Positions 1 to 9,705 of a stretch of DNA of 64,000 nucleotides are shown here, piece after piece. The notes below the pieces were generated by a model, which saw only the letters and a list, made by a program, of their open reading frames with translations, was not told where the DNA came from and searched no databases. The stretch spans positions 17,101 to 81,100 of the forward strand of contig JANJUX010000051.1 of assembly GCA_024710355.1 (NCBI GenBank), given 5' to 3'. The translations under genes were made by a program, and so were the position numbers. How positions within the stretch are numbered: position 1 is the stretch's first letter; the number at the start of each line of letters is the position of its first letter. This stretch comes from Candidatus Rifleibacteriota bacterium. GTDB lineage: Bacteria > Muiribacteriota > Ozemobacteria > Ozemobacterales > Ozemobacteraceae.

Positions 1-3000
1 TCAAAGCCCCTGTTCCTGCGCCAATTTCGAGAACCCTGACCATGTGCCCTTGTGGCAGATTCTTCAGAATTGCCTTTATCGCAAGCTGCACAGACCCATT
101 ACCCAGCCGGAAGGTCGGTGAATCTTTGAAAAACTGGTCGTGCGTTTGAGAATTGCTTTCGAAATAAAGTGTTGCCGGCTCGATCTGCCCGCTCAGGCGC
201 TGCGTCAGACGTGAGCCGTATTTTTCCAGCATCGACAATTCAGTGCGCCAGCCAGGGTACTGGTTGAGCAGTTTTCGCCAGCAATTGCTGACGCACTCGC
301 CGGCGAGCGCTCTGGAATACTTTCCGACTGCAGTCTCTGTAAGTGCGTATTCGTTATCTTTGCCGGTTTTTATCAAAACCTGCTGCTCGATCAGCAGGTT
401 CAGAAGATGCTCAAGCAGTTTCTGATTTTCTGGTTCTGCTGCAAATCTTTCGCTCAGCTCCGGCACAGAAAATGTCTGAGATTCGCTGAGATTCAGCCCG
501 GGCCCCTTAAATACATCGAGTATGTAAAGCAGGCAAAGCTCATTTAATTTGGGAAACACTGATTCTAACTGGGTTTTCTGGTTGCTGTTTCCAATGAGTT
601 TAAGCAGACTCGCATGCAGTTCATGCTTCAATTGCCCGATATCGGGCTGATAATGATTATTGGGTGCCCCTTCGATGAGGCACTCTTCATCGATTTTCCA
701 GTCGAACTGGTAGAGCATTTCATTGAGATTCTTGTTGGCAACATCCTGCTGGTCGAGCATTCTCTGGCAGGTAAAACCATCGATTTTTAACAGCAGATCA
801 GCATCGGGTCCATAGATTGTCAGGTCGCCGATCAGCCATCTATGGCTTCGCTCTTTCAGCACAGCATGACAAAACACCATTCTGCCGGGGTTTGCATGCA
901 GCGTTGCTCTTTCAAACCTCAATGGCAGATATGTTCCTTCGCCGCCGAATGCTCCGATAATCTGAAAACAGGCGTCGAGAGCCGAAGGGTGGATATTGTA
1001 GCCGCTCAGATCTGAATCTTCGTGCCCCGCCAGGTTGATGTGGCCAAATGCCTCATTATCACCGACCCACAACTCTTCTATGCCACGAAACATTCGGCCA
1101 TAGACGAGTCCACGTTTTTCAAACTCGCTGTAAAGTGCCTCAGGTTCTATTTTACGATCGCAGCTGCTGCGCAACTCTGCAAATTCAACTTTGGGAAATG
1201 GCTGCAGCATGTCGGCGCTGCCAAAGCGGCCGCGGGCGTGCAGGGTCCAGTCGCCGCCATCTTCTTTCGGCCTGCTGAATACCGAGAATTTTTCGCCATC
1301 TTCTACGGTCATCTGCAGGCAGGTTTCAACTTCCTGGTTGAAAAGCAGCGGTTTCAGCATTTCGATCTCTTCAAGAACGGCGCCTTTTGCGCCATAAGTC
1401 TCTTTAAAAGCTGCAAACGCCATCTCAATATATGCCGCTGCCGGACACACCGTTCCGCCCTGCACCACATGATCTTTCAAATATTGTAACAGGCTTAAAT
1501 CAATGGTCGAATTCCAGGTTCTTCTGCCAGCATGCGTCATTTCGCCGAGCAGTGGGTGCCCGTTCCTGATTCCGAGACGGTATTTTCTCGATTCCTCTGA
1601 TTCCAGCCAACAGGGCTTGTTTTGCCAGGGGTATGCCGGCAGTTTCACAAATCTGGTGGGCGAGGGATAAAGAGATTGCCAGGCAACCGGGCCGCCGGCC
1701 GTATAAATTTTCGCGACCGCGTGCAGCAGGGTCTTTTCATCGTCTTCACCGCGTTTGAGCGAATGAATGACGGCGCCCTTTTTTTCGGCAGTTGCAAGGC
1801 TTTCGAGCATGTATGCCGATAAAACCGGGTGGGCGCTGATTTCGACAAAAATATCCGTATCGCTCTTGATCAGCTCGTCAAGCGCCGTTTTGAAGAGCAC
1901 GGGTTTTCTGATGTTTTCTGCCCAGTAATTGCCATTTATCAGGGTTCCGGCGGTACCTGCGCCAGTAACGGTAGAAATGACCTGAATATTTTCCGCGGCC
2001 GGTCTGATGTCGCCCAGACTCTCTCTGAATTCATCGCATATTGAGTCCATGCCGGCACTGTGGTAAGGCACCTCGACCTTGAGGAAACGGTGAAAAATAT
2101 TCTCGTTTTCGCATATCCCGGCAATCTCATGAAGAGCCTCAACATCACCCGAGAACGTTATCGCCTCTGCTGCATTAACCGCCGCAATCGATACCTTGCC
2201 CGCAAATTGCTGCAGGAAACGGCCGGCATCTTTTTCAGACAGGCCGGCGGCCAGCATGCCGCCTGAACCGGCCTTTGTCTGCTGCAGACGGCTGCGGTGA
2301 AAACATACTTTAACCGCATCTTCGAGGCTTAAAACCCCGGCGGCAAAATACCCGGCCACTTCTCCGACGCTGTGCCCGACAATAGTGGCTGGCTTGATTC
2401 CCCACGCCTGCCATAGTGCGCTCAAAGCAGCCTGAACTGCAAAAATACAGGGTTGCGAAATCTGTGTTTCGTCGATGCGTGTGGTCTGTTCATCGGCAAA
2501 CAGCTCTTCTACCAGGTTCCAGGCTTGTGTGTGCTCCTGGAACAGCTGGCTGCAGCGGTCTATGATATTTCTGAAAATCGGTTCACGCTGGTAGAGACCC
2601 CGGCCCATTCCCCGCCATTGCTGGCCCATTCCTGAAAAAATGAAGGCGGTCTTCAATGGCGTTTTTTGCAGTATTCGCCCATGAATTGCATCTGGCTTCG
2701 CCTCTGCTGAAGCATAGGCCTGCAGCAGCCCGGCAAGTTCTCTTTTCGTCGCGGTGACGAAAGCTGCCCGGAAATGATGCTGCCCCTTGTGAAGCGCGGC
2801 CGCCGCGGCGATATCAGCAAGTTCTGCGCTTTCGCACTGCGAACCATCTTCGAGAAAGCTGCTCATGGCGGTTGCCAAAGCTTTCAAAGCTTCTTCGCTG
2901 CGCGCCGACAGGGAAATCACAAGTGGTAAAGTCATCTCATTAACATGGCGGCCTTCAGGAGCGGCGCTTTGCGAGTGTTCGCGCAGAACGACGTGGGCAT

Positions 3001-4276
3001 TGGTGCCGCCGAAGCCAAACGAGTTAACGCCGGCAACCTTTGGCTTCATGCCGGTGTCAGGCCATGCCTCGGGAGTCGTCGGAACCCTGATATTCAGCTC
3101 TTCGAACGGAATGTGCGGGCTGGGCTCGACAAAGTGAAGATTCGGAGGAATCATTGCGTTTTTCAGCATCAGAGCCGCTTTTACCAGGCCGACCACGCCG
3201 GCGGTCGACTCGGTATGCCCGAGATTGCTCTTTGCCGAGCCGATGATGAGCCTGTCATTTTTTGAGCGGCTCTGCGAAAGCACAGTTCCGATTGAACGTG
3301 CTTCGACCGGGTCGCCCACCGGGGTACCGGTGCCGTGCGCCTCGACATACTGCACGTCGTGGGCTTGAATTCCGGCCTTGTCGAGAGCCTCGACGATCAC
3401 GCGTTTCTGGGCATTTTCGTCGGGAACCGTCAGTCCGGCGCTTCTGCCATCCTGGTTTACCGCGCTGCCACAGATAAGAGCATAAATCGGGTCATTGTCT
3501 TGCAGGGCACTCGAAAGCCTTTTTATCACAACAGCGCCGGCGCCTTCAGATCTGACATAGCCGTTTGCGCCGGCGTCAAAGCTTCTGCAGCAGCCATCAG
3601 GAGAAATAAAGCCGCCCTTGCACAGGGTCATGGTAGAGTCGGGCCTGATCAGAATCTGAATGCCGCCGGCAATGCCAACGTCGGTCTCGCCGCTCAGAAT
3701 GCTCTGGCAGGCGAGATGGACTGCGACCAGAGACGATGAACAGGCGGTGTCAATCGCAACACTCGGGCCTTTGAAATCAAATAAATAAGAAATCCGGTTT
3801 GCAAGAATCGAGGTGCCCATGCCGGTTGCCGAATATGTGCCATAGAGGCGGTGGTCGTTGCGGTCAAAATTAAGATTTTCGTATTCATGTAAAGAAGCGC
3901 CGATGAATACCCCGGTTTTTGTGCCCGCAAGCTTTTCCGGGGCTATGCCGCCATCTTCAAGGGCTTCCCAGGTGACTTCGAGCATTATTCTCTGCTGCGG
4001 ATCCATGAACCCGGCTTCGTATGGCGAAATGCCAAAAAATTCCGGGTCGAAACCTGCAATATCTTTAAGAAAGCCGCCTTTGCGGGTGTAAACCTTTCCG
4101 GTTCTGGTTCTGTCCTGATCAAAAAATGCTTTGATGTTCCACCGATTGGGGGGCACTTCGCTGATCAGATTTTTTCCCTCAACCAGCGCCTGCCAGAATG
4201 ACTCGGGGTTGTTGATGCCGCCGGGAAGCCGTAGGCCGATACCAACAATCGCCAGAGGTTCATTCTGATGCTGCAT
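1..4276 (-). CDS. Type I polyketide synthase, N-terminal part (KS-AT-DH-MT...), runs off the window
   Basis: This modular polyketide synthase condenses acyl-CoA extender units in the cytoplasm; about 1425 residues are visible. Translation from the ATG at 4276 begins MQHQNEPLAIVGIGLRLPGG. The ketosynthase domain has the active-site cysteine in DTACSSS near residue 176, the first histidine in EAHGTGTP near 316 and the second in KSNLGH. The acyltransferase has GHSVGE near 635 and a VPYHSAG specificity stretch near 730. A dehydratase hot-dog domain carries HVVQGGTVCP (HxxxGxxxxP) near 935. The last visible residues, VLEIGAGTG, are motif I of a class I SAM methyltransferase. Reduction, carrier and release domains must lie left of base 1, so the product cannot be predicted. 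KS-AT-DH-MT order resembles highly reducing iterative enzymes (inference). A promoter is visible upstream. No partner biosynthetic gene lies to the right. Confidence 0.93.
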   Translation of the reverse strand, partial: MQHQNEPLAIVGIGLRLPGGINNPESFWQALVEGKNLISEVPPNRWNIKAFFDQDRTRTGKVYTRKGGFLKDIAGFDPEFFGISPYEAGFMDPQQRIMLEVTWEALEDGGIAPEKLAGTKTGVFIGASLHEYENLNFDRNDHRLYGTYSATGMGTSILANRISYLFDFKGPSVAIDTACSSSLVAVHLACQSILSGETDVGIAGGIQILIRPDSTMTLCKGGFISPDGCCRSFDAGANGYVRSEGAGAVVIKRLSSALQDNDPIYALICGSAVNQDGRSAGLTVPDENAQKRVIVEALDKAGIQAHDVQYVEAHGTGTPVGDPVEARSIGTVLSQSRSKNDRLIIGSAKSNLGHTESTAGVVGLVKAALMLKNAMIPPNLHFVEPSPHIPFEELNIRVPTTPEAWPDTGMKPKVAGVNSFGFGGTNAHVVLREHSQSAAPEGRHVNEMTLPLVISLSARSEEALKALATAMSSFLEDGSQCESAELADIAAAAALHKGQHHFRAAFVTATKRELAGLLQAYASAEAKPDAIHGRILQKTPLKTAFIFSGMGQQWRGMGRGLYQREPIFRNIIDRCSQLFQEHTQAWNLVEELFADEQTTRIDETQISQPCIFAVQAALSALWQAWGIKPATIVGHSVGEVAGYFAAGVLSLEDAVKVCFHRSRLQQTKAGSGGMLAAGLSEKDAGRFLQQFAGKVSIAAVNAAEAITFSGDVEALHEIAGICENENIFHRFLKVEVPYHSAGMDSICDEFRESLGDIRPAAENIQVISTVTGAGTAGTLINGNYWAENIRKPVLFKTALDELIKSDTDIFVEISAHPVLSAYMLESLATAEKKGAVIHSLKRGEDDEKTLLHAVAKIYTAGGPVAWQSLYPSPTRFVKLPAYPWQNKPCWLESEESRKYRLGIRNGHPLLGEMTHAGRRTWNSTIDLSLLQYLKDHVVQGGTVCPAAAYIEMAFAAFKETYGAKGAVLEEIEMLKPLLFNQEVETCLQMTVEDGEKFSVFSRPKEDGGDWTLHARGRFGSADMLQPFPKVEFAELRSSCDRKIEPEALYSEFEKRGLVYGRMFRGIEELWVGDNEAFGHINLAGHEDSDLSGYNIHPSALDACFQIIGAFGGEGTYLPLRFERATLHANPGRMVFCHAVLKERSHRWLIGDLTIYGPDADLLLKIDGFTCQRMLDQQDVANKNLNEMLYQFDWKIDEECLIEGAPNNHYQPDIGQLKHELHASLLKLIGNSNQKTQLESVFPKLNELCLLYILDVFKGPGLNLSESQTFSVPELSERFAAEPENQKLLEHLLNLLIEQQVLIKTGKDNEYALTETAVGKYSRALAGECVSNCWRKLLNQYPGWRTELSMLEKYGSRLTQRLSGQIEPATLYFESNSQTHDQFFKDSPTFRLGNGSVQLAIKAILKNLPQGHMVRVLEIGAGTGAL

Positions 4277-4386
4277 TTCGCTTTTCCCATCATTGTCAGG
4301 CTTTTATTGAAAGCTGCATAATGAAAGCCGGATGTTTGAGTAAGCAAGCCGACCTTAATTGCACAATCATCAATAAATAGAGTTGA

Positions 4387-4416
4387 ATTATATAGCATCC
4401 GGTTCAGGGATCTCAA
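4387..4416 (-). promoter_or_regulatory. Candidate sigma-70-type promoter for the polyketide synthase
   Basis: On the minus strand TTGAGA (4411-4416) is separated by 18 bases from TATAAT (4387-4392). The predicted start near 4380 gives a leader of about 100 bases. In the rest of the 301-base gap between the two divergent genes (4277-4577) I see only weak candidates for the plus-strand gene. Confidence 0.5.
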
Positions 4417-4577
4417 AAAATACTTTTCTCCTTTACATCAGCGGTTTCTGAGCTGTAGAATCGAAGTCTATAACGCTTGCCATGAATCGGAGAGGGTTGC
4501 CAGCCAGATAGAGCGGAGGAACCCTTTGTGTTTGCAAAATAGACTTGAATCAGACTTGGGTTACCCGGAGAGAATAT

Positions 4578-7500
4578 ATGAAAAAATGGAAAATTCTGGT
4601 TGACTGCGTGCTTCTTTGCTGTCTTATTTCGCTGGTTGCGTGCAGGTTTGATCCCCTTGGTCTTTATGACGATTCTGATGAGCCAACAGCAGCGGCAACT
4701 ATTGCCGGTTTTACGCCGGCGCAGGTTCAGCAGATTGTCGATGCTATCAAAAATGATAAGGCTGTTCTGCCTGTTTCGCTGGCAGCGCCTGCCTATAGTT
4801 TTTACCGGTTTGACTATTCCAACGCCGCCGGTGGTCATCGTGGTTCTACCATTCTGAGCTACGACCAGGCGATTGCTTCGCCGCCTTATGGCATCGAAAC
4901 GACGGCGCGGGTACTGGTATTCGAGGCCATGCAGGCCAGGGCTGGCTATTCCTTCGACTTTTTTGCTTTTTCCGACGGCCTTGCGAAAGATCGTATCGGG
5001 CCAGTTATCAACGCCATTGCCGCCCAATTTTCTGACACAGAATTTCTTTTAAACTCAAATCTGAATATTGGCTCAACCACCCTGGTTGCGCAGGCAGTCA
5101 ATGACCTGGTTGGCAGTCTGCCTTTGCCGGCCCAGGCAGATTTTGTGCCGGTAGCCATCGAAGCGCCGGCCGTCAATCTTGATCTTAAACCTGATTTTTC
5201 TGATCTTCCGGTAACCACTTTAACGACACTGTTTCTCAATGAAAATTTGCACGAGATGTATGCTTCGATGACCGTTGTGGGGCTTGCCAATTACAGCCTG
5301 TTCAAAAGCAATGTTCCCGCCGTTTCGCAGCCCCGGCCATCATTTCGTCTGCACAAGACTGATAAGGAGCACGACATCATGCGCAATTACATTGTTTCGC
5401 TTGCTCCAATCGGCGCTACAGGTTCGGTTGTGATAAATTCAGCTTCTCCACCCGTGCCCGTTCCAGATGTTGCCTCATCGCAGATGACAATTTCGCAATC
5501 GGGTGACAGTCAGAAACTCGTTTTTACCTATTCCGGTGATCTTGCGCTTTCGCAGAAAGTCACAGCTGAATCGGAAAAGCTGGTGCTGGCATTTACTTAT
5601 CGCGATTTATGGGAAAAAGATAGCTGTGAGTCTAGTAAAGATACTGTAGTGGGGCCGCTTGCCTATCTCAACAGGGCCGGGCCGCAAAAATTTGCCGGTG
5701 AATCTTTCAACTTCACGACTCCTGTGACAAAGCTCCATTGTGTTGTAGTTGTCGACAACAAACCGGGCACAACCTTCACTGCTGAACAGGGGGTTCCGGC
5801 CACTGCCGATCTTTCAATTCCGGAAGGCCAGATTGCAACTCTTGCCTGCTATATAATTCCACCCGGGGCACAGGTCACTGAGGAACATGCCAGAGCGGCT
5901 CTTTTGACCGAATTTGCCTCTGAGACTCGCCCGCTGGACGAACTGGAAACGGCCGGATGGGAAAGCGCGCGCGCCGCTACAACCTCCGTGGAACTTTCCG
6001 GCGATGGCAGAAGCATATCCGTTCCAGCCATGTTCAAAACCTGGTTTCGCCCTGTGGGCACCTACGTTTACGAAACCAGCCTGGATGAATTTACGCCGCA
6101 GGTATTCAGGTCGATTGCAGCGCCGGTAGCACCTTCTATCGATCTTGATCTGAAAGGATATTCTGAAGAGCCCCGGTATGCCTTTTCTCTGCCCATTTAC
6201 GTAGCACCGCTGGTCACTGGCATTACCTCAGGGGTTTTTAACACGGCAAAAACATTTTCAATTCAGGTCATTGGCGCAAGGCTGTATGAATATTCCCTCG
6301 ACAACGGTGCAACCTGGAATAGCTATTCTGACCCGGTAGCTCTTTCGGCAGACGGATCTTACCAGGTCGTTGCACGGGATAAATCAAATGGTTTTACTTC
6401 GACACCAATCAGCCTGACCATTGATGCTGCTGCTCCCGTTGCGCCAGTTTTTACTGGTATCTCCAGCGGTATTTATGCTGCTGGTCAGACATTTACGATA
6501 ACCGGTGCAGAACCTGGTGGCACGATCTATTATTCTATCGATAACGAGACCACAAGCCTGATCTACACGGGGCCGGTAACGATAAGTGCCGAAGGCACAG
6601 CAACCTGTACGGCCTGGCAGGTCGATGCCGCCGGAAATGTCGGGGCAAAAACCGCGCCGATTACTGTGACGATCGATGCCACGGCACCTCAGGCGCCGAC
6701 GATTGACGGAATAGCGGCTGGCATCTTCAAGACCAGTCAGACCCTTACGATAACTGGTTCAGAGCCGGGCGGTTCTTTGTATTATTCGCTCGACAATGGT
6801 CTCACGAGTGCGATTTATCAGGAGCCGGTAAGCATTTCCGCTGAAGGAACTGTGACCTGCACGGCCTGGCAGATCGATGCTGCGGGAAATGTCGGTGCCA
6901 GGGCCACGACAATTAGTCTGACCATAGACAAAACTGCGCCCCAGGCTCCAACAATCACGGGTATCGCTTCCGGCATATTTGCGCCGGGCCAGACGTTCAC
7001 GGTAACCGGTGCAGAGCCTGGCGGAGTTTTGTATTATTCACTCGATGACGGGCTTACAAGCGCAATTTATACTGAGCCGGTAAATCTTTCTGCCGAGGGT
7101 ATTGCAACCTGCACGGCATGGCAAATCGATGCAGCTGGAAATGTGGGTCTCAGAACCACACCCATTGTCATAACCATCGACAATACCGCGCCTCAGGCGC
7201 CAACGATCATCGGTGTCACTTCCGGTGTCTATGGTTCGAGTCGGACATTTACGATAACCGGTGCCGAGACCGGTGGCACCCTTTATTATTCCCTCGATAA
7301 CGGTGTTACCAGTTCGATTTACACGGGGCCGGTAACGATATCTGTTGAAGGAACGTTTTCCTGCACGGCCTGGCAGGTTGATAGCGCCGGAAAAACCAGC
7401 CAGAAGGTTGCACCCATAACTATAACCATTGATACCGCTGCGCCTCAGGCACCAACGATCACCGGTATTACCACCGGAACCTATGCGGGCAATCAGACAT

Positions 7501-9527
7501 TTACCGTTACCGCAGCTGAGACAGGTGGCACTCTGTATTATTCACTCGACAACGGGGTGACGAACGCTGTTTACACCAGCCCTGTTACAGTGTCTGCAGA
7601 AGGCACCTCAATTTGTACTGCCTGGCAGGTCGATGCGGCAGGCAATGTCGGAGCAAAAGCTGTGGCAGTTACGGTGACTATCGACAAAACCGGGCCTCAG
7701 GCGCCAACGATTACCGGTATCACGGCCGGCATCTTTGCGACCGGCCAGACCTTCACGGTTACTGCAGCAGAGCCGGGCGGCATCCTGTATTATTCTCTCG
7801 ATGACGGCATCACAAGTTCTCTGTATACAGGGCCGGTAACGATATCGCAGGGTGTCACTGCCACCTGCACGGCCTGGCAGGTTGACGATGCCGCGAATGT
7901 CGGGGAAAAAGCGGCCCCCATTTCCCTGACCATTACGCAGGTTACCCTGGCAGATGTGATGCCGACAAGCGCTTTCAATGAAGGAACTTTGCCTGAGGTT
8001 CAGATTAACGGCACCGGCTTCGTTGCAGGAATAGTTCCCAAACTTATTCGCTCCGGGCAGGCACCCGTAACAGGCTCGAATGTGGTCGTCAACAGCGCAA
8101 CTTCGCTGACATGCGACTTCGATCTGACAAATCTGGCTCCGGGCTCCTGGAGCGTCGTTTTGACCTATGCTGATGTCGAATTGGCAACCGGCACAGATTT
8201 CTTCGAGGTTCTGTCAAAAACCTGGAGAAAAAGCCTCGGTGGCCTAGCAGATGAATCAGATGTCTACTGCGTCAATGCCGTTGACGGAAATGGTGTTGTG
8301 ATTGCGGGCACGACGCTCTCTTACCTTGACCAGATACCATCGACGACGCCAGGCACTCTTGCTGGCAGCGACATCTGGATTGCCCAGATCGGCGAAGTCG
8401 GCGAAATACTCTGGTCGCGCCGCATTGGCGGCAGCGGCACCGATCGCTGCAGCGGGCTGATAGCCCTCGGAAACGGCTACATTCTGGCCGGCGATACCAC
8501 GTCGACAGATGGCGATATGGCTTTTAAAGAGGTCAGTGGCCAGCGCGCCATGCTCATGAAAATAGATGCCAACGGCCTTCTTGACTCCACTACTCCAGGA
8601 ATCTGCCCGACTCCAGCCGCAAATGACTATGTTTCCTATTATTCCGTCGATGCACGCGGCGGCATTAGAAACACAGCCGACGGCGGCGGCATAATGGCCG
8701 GTGTCTGTTCTGATGGATCTTACAAATACGCCTGGGCAGTCAAGTTTACCCCAAATCTTGAGCAGACCTGGGAAATTCATATCACCGGCAACGGACCCGA
8801 AACTCTGGCTTTTGATGTCGCGCAAAAAGCTGACGGTAACTACCTGTTGTGTGGTTTTACCAGCAACAGAAATGGCACTTTCGACGAAGGAGCCTATTCA
8901 AGCGAAACCAACGACGGTTTTGTCGCTGAGATTTCAAGCGACGGCGAGGTTGTCAACAATCGCTGCTTCGGTGGAACCGGCACCTATTCCTGCACCGGAG
9001 TCGTTCCCATGGCCAATGGTGACTTTTATGTAATTGGCACAACGGCTTCAACAGACGGTTTTTGTCCTCTTCCCGCCAGTCGTGGCACAGAAGATGTGAT
9101 GGTGTTCACAGTGAGCGCCGATTTTTCAACCACGTCGACGCCTTTGAGCCTGGGTGGTTCCGGCGTCGATACCGGCCTGCGCGGGCGACTGAATGCCGAT
9201 GGGTCCCTGATGTTTGCGGGTCGGACAAATTCATTTGATGGTAATGTATCAGGTAATCACGGTGGTTTTGACTTCTGGATCGGCAAAGTCAGCCCGGGTG
9301 CCGGGAGTCTCGATTGGCAGAAATGTTTCGGTGGTACAGCCGACGATCATCTTTCAAGCTTTCTGATCACGGCAGATGGTGCTCTTCTTCTCAGCGGTTA
9401 TGGCTTGTCTACCGACGGTGATTTTACTGATACCGGTCACCAAACAGGTAATCATGACTTCATGATCATTAGAGAGGGGGCTGCGTCTACCTCGTCTTTG
9501 CCGCCGATCGGCCCGCCGACCAATTAA
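4578..9527 (+). CDS. Large surface lipoprotein with six tandem chitobiase-C-like repeats, TIG-like domain and beta-propeller-like C-terminus
   Basis: The protein has 1649 residues and no enzyme motif that I recognise. I start it at the ATG at 4578 because GGAGAG lies just upstream and it yields a clean lipoprotein signal with the lipidated cysteine at residue 22 (LVAC). An unassigned region of about 540 residues is followed by one divergent unit and then six tandem units of exactly 84 residues (6432-7943). Each contains YYSLDNG, YTGPVTIS, CTAWQVDAAGN and ITIDKTAPQAP-like motifs, resembling the chitobiase/hexosaminidase C-terminal-like fold. A TIG/IPT-like segment (about 7944-8210) comes next. 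Six or so blade-like repeats of the pattern GGxGxD...G...AGxTxSxDGD fill 8220-9500, suggesting a beta-propeller. It is probably a lipid-anchored adhesin or binding protein (inference). It is transcribed alone and ends in a strong terminator. Confidence 0.85.
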   Translation: MKKWKILVDCVLLCCLISLVACRFDPLGLYDDSDEPTAAATIAGFTPAQVQQIVDAIKNDKAVLPVSLAAPAYSFYRFDYSNAAGGHRGSTILSYDQAIASPPYGIETTARVLVFEAMQARAGYSFDFFAFSDGLAKDRIGPVINAIAAQFSDTEFLLNSNLNIGSTTLVAQAVNDLVGSLPLPAQADFVPVAIEAPAVNLDLKPDFSDLPVTTLTTLFLNENLHEMYASMTVVGLANYSLFKSNVPAVSQPRPSFRLHKTDKEHDIMRNYIVSLAPIGATGSVVINSASPPVPVPDVASSQMTISQSGDSQKLVFTYSGDLALSQKVTAESEKLVLAFTYRDLWEKDSCESSKDTVVGPLAYLNRAGPQKFAGESFNFTTPVTKLHCVVVVDNKPGTTFTAEQGVPATADLSIPEGQIATLACYIIPPGAQVTEEHARAALLTEFASETRPLDELETAGWESARAATTSVELSGDGRSISVPAMFKTWFRPVGTYVYETSLDEFTPQVFRSIAAPVAPSIDLDLKGYSEEPRYAFSLPIYVAPLVTGITSGVFNTAKTFSIQVIGARLYEYSLDNGATWNSYSDPVALSADGSYQVVARDKSNGFTSTPISLTIDAAAPVAPVFTGISSGIYAAGQTFTITGAEPGGTIYYSIDNETTSLIYTGPVTISAEGTATCTAWQVDAAGNVGAKTAPITVTIDATAPQAPTIDGIAAGIFKTSQTLTITGSEPGGSLYYSLDNGLTSAIYQEPVSISAEGTVTCTAWQIDAAGNVGARATTISLTIDKTAPQAPTITGIASGIFAPGQTFTVTGAEPGGVLYYSLDDGLTSAIYTEPVNLSAEGIATCTAWQIDAAGNVGLRTTPIVITIDNTAPQAPTIIGVTSGVYGSSRTFTITGAETGGTLYYSLDNGVTSSIYTGPVTISVEGTFSCTAWQVDSAGKTSQKVAPITITIDTAAPQAPTITGITTGTYAGNQTFTVTAAETGGTLYYSLDNGVTNAVYTSPVTVSAEGTSICTAWQVDAAGNVGAKAVAVTVTIDKTGPQAPTITGITAGIFATGQTFTVTAAEPGGILYYSLDDGITSSLYTGPVTISQGVTATCTAWQVDDAANVGEKAAPISLTITQVTLADVMPTSAFNEGTLPEVQINGTGFVAGIVPKLIRSGQAPVTGSNVVVNSATSLTCDFDLTNLAPGSWSVVLTYADVELATGTDFFEVLSKTWRKSLGGLADESDVYCVNAVDGNGVVIAGTTLSYLDQIPSTTPGTLAGSDIWIAQIGEVGEILWSRRIGGSGTDRCSGLIALGNGYILAGDTTSTDGDMAFKEVSGQRAMLMKIDANGLLDSTTPGICPTPAANDYVSYYSVDARGGIRNTADGGGIMAGVCSDGSYKYAWAVKFTPNLEQTWEIHITGNGPETLAFDVAQKADGNYLLCGFTSNRNGTFDEGAYSSETNDGFVAEISSDGEVVNNRCFGGTGTYSCTGVVPMANGDFYVIGTTASTDGFCPLPASRGTEDVMVFTVSADFSTTSTPLSLGGSGVDTGLRGRLNADGSLMFAGRTNSFDGNVSGNHGGFDFWIGKVSPGAGSLDWQKCFGGTADDHLSSFLITADGALLLSGYGLSTDGDFTDTGHQTGNHDFMIIREGAASTSSLPPIGPPTN
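6432..7943 (+). repeat. Six in-frame 252-bp tandem repeats inside the lipoprotein gene
   Basis: Units begin at 6432, 6684, 6936, 7188, 7440 and 7692, each exactly 252 bases long with no indel. Adjacent units are similar but not identical in DNA. A more divergent seventh relative precedes them at about 6200-6431. Confidence 0.95.
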
Positions 9528-9557
9528 TTAAGGTCGGCTGATCAGATTCAGCGAGAG

Positions 9558-9603
9558 TGCAGTCAGAATTATTGCAACCAGTAATTCTGACTGCATTTTT
9601 TTT
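9558..9603 (+). terminator. Rho-independent terminator of the repeat lipoprotein gene
   Basis: A perfect 14-base-pair stem (TGCAGTCAGAATTA at 9558-9571 and its complement at 9582-9595) has a 10-base loop and is followed by eight T residues (9596-9603). Confidence 0.93.
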
Positions 9604-9607
9604 GTCA

Positions 9608-9636
9608 TTGCTATGACTGAGAAGCTGGAGTAAAAT
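9608..9636 (+). promoter_or_regulatory. Candidate promoter of the phosphorelay operon
   Basis: TTGCTA (9608-9613), a 17-base spacer and TAAAAT (9631-9636) lie right behind the terminator of the previous gene. The predicted start near 9643 leaves about 60 bases of leader before the GTG at 9706. Confidence 0.5.
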
Positions 9637-9705
9637 CAAAAGTGACACTTGAATGAGATGGGCCACCATGAGCATAAACAGGCCATGGATGGTTGGGAGG
9701 ACCCG

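Noticed and set aside
1..4276. PfaA-type polyunsaturated fatty acid synthase
   Set aside because: In PUFA synthases tandem carrier domains follow KS-AT; here a dehydratase and a methyltransferase start follow instead.
6432..7943. CRISPR-like or satellite repeat
   Set aside because: The 252-base period is in frame, encodes a recognisable 84-residue domain and has no spacer structure.
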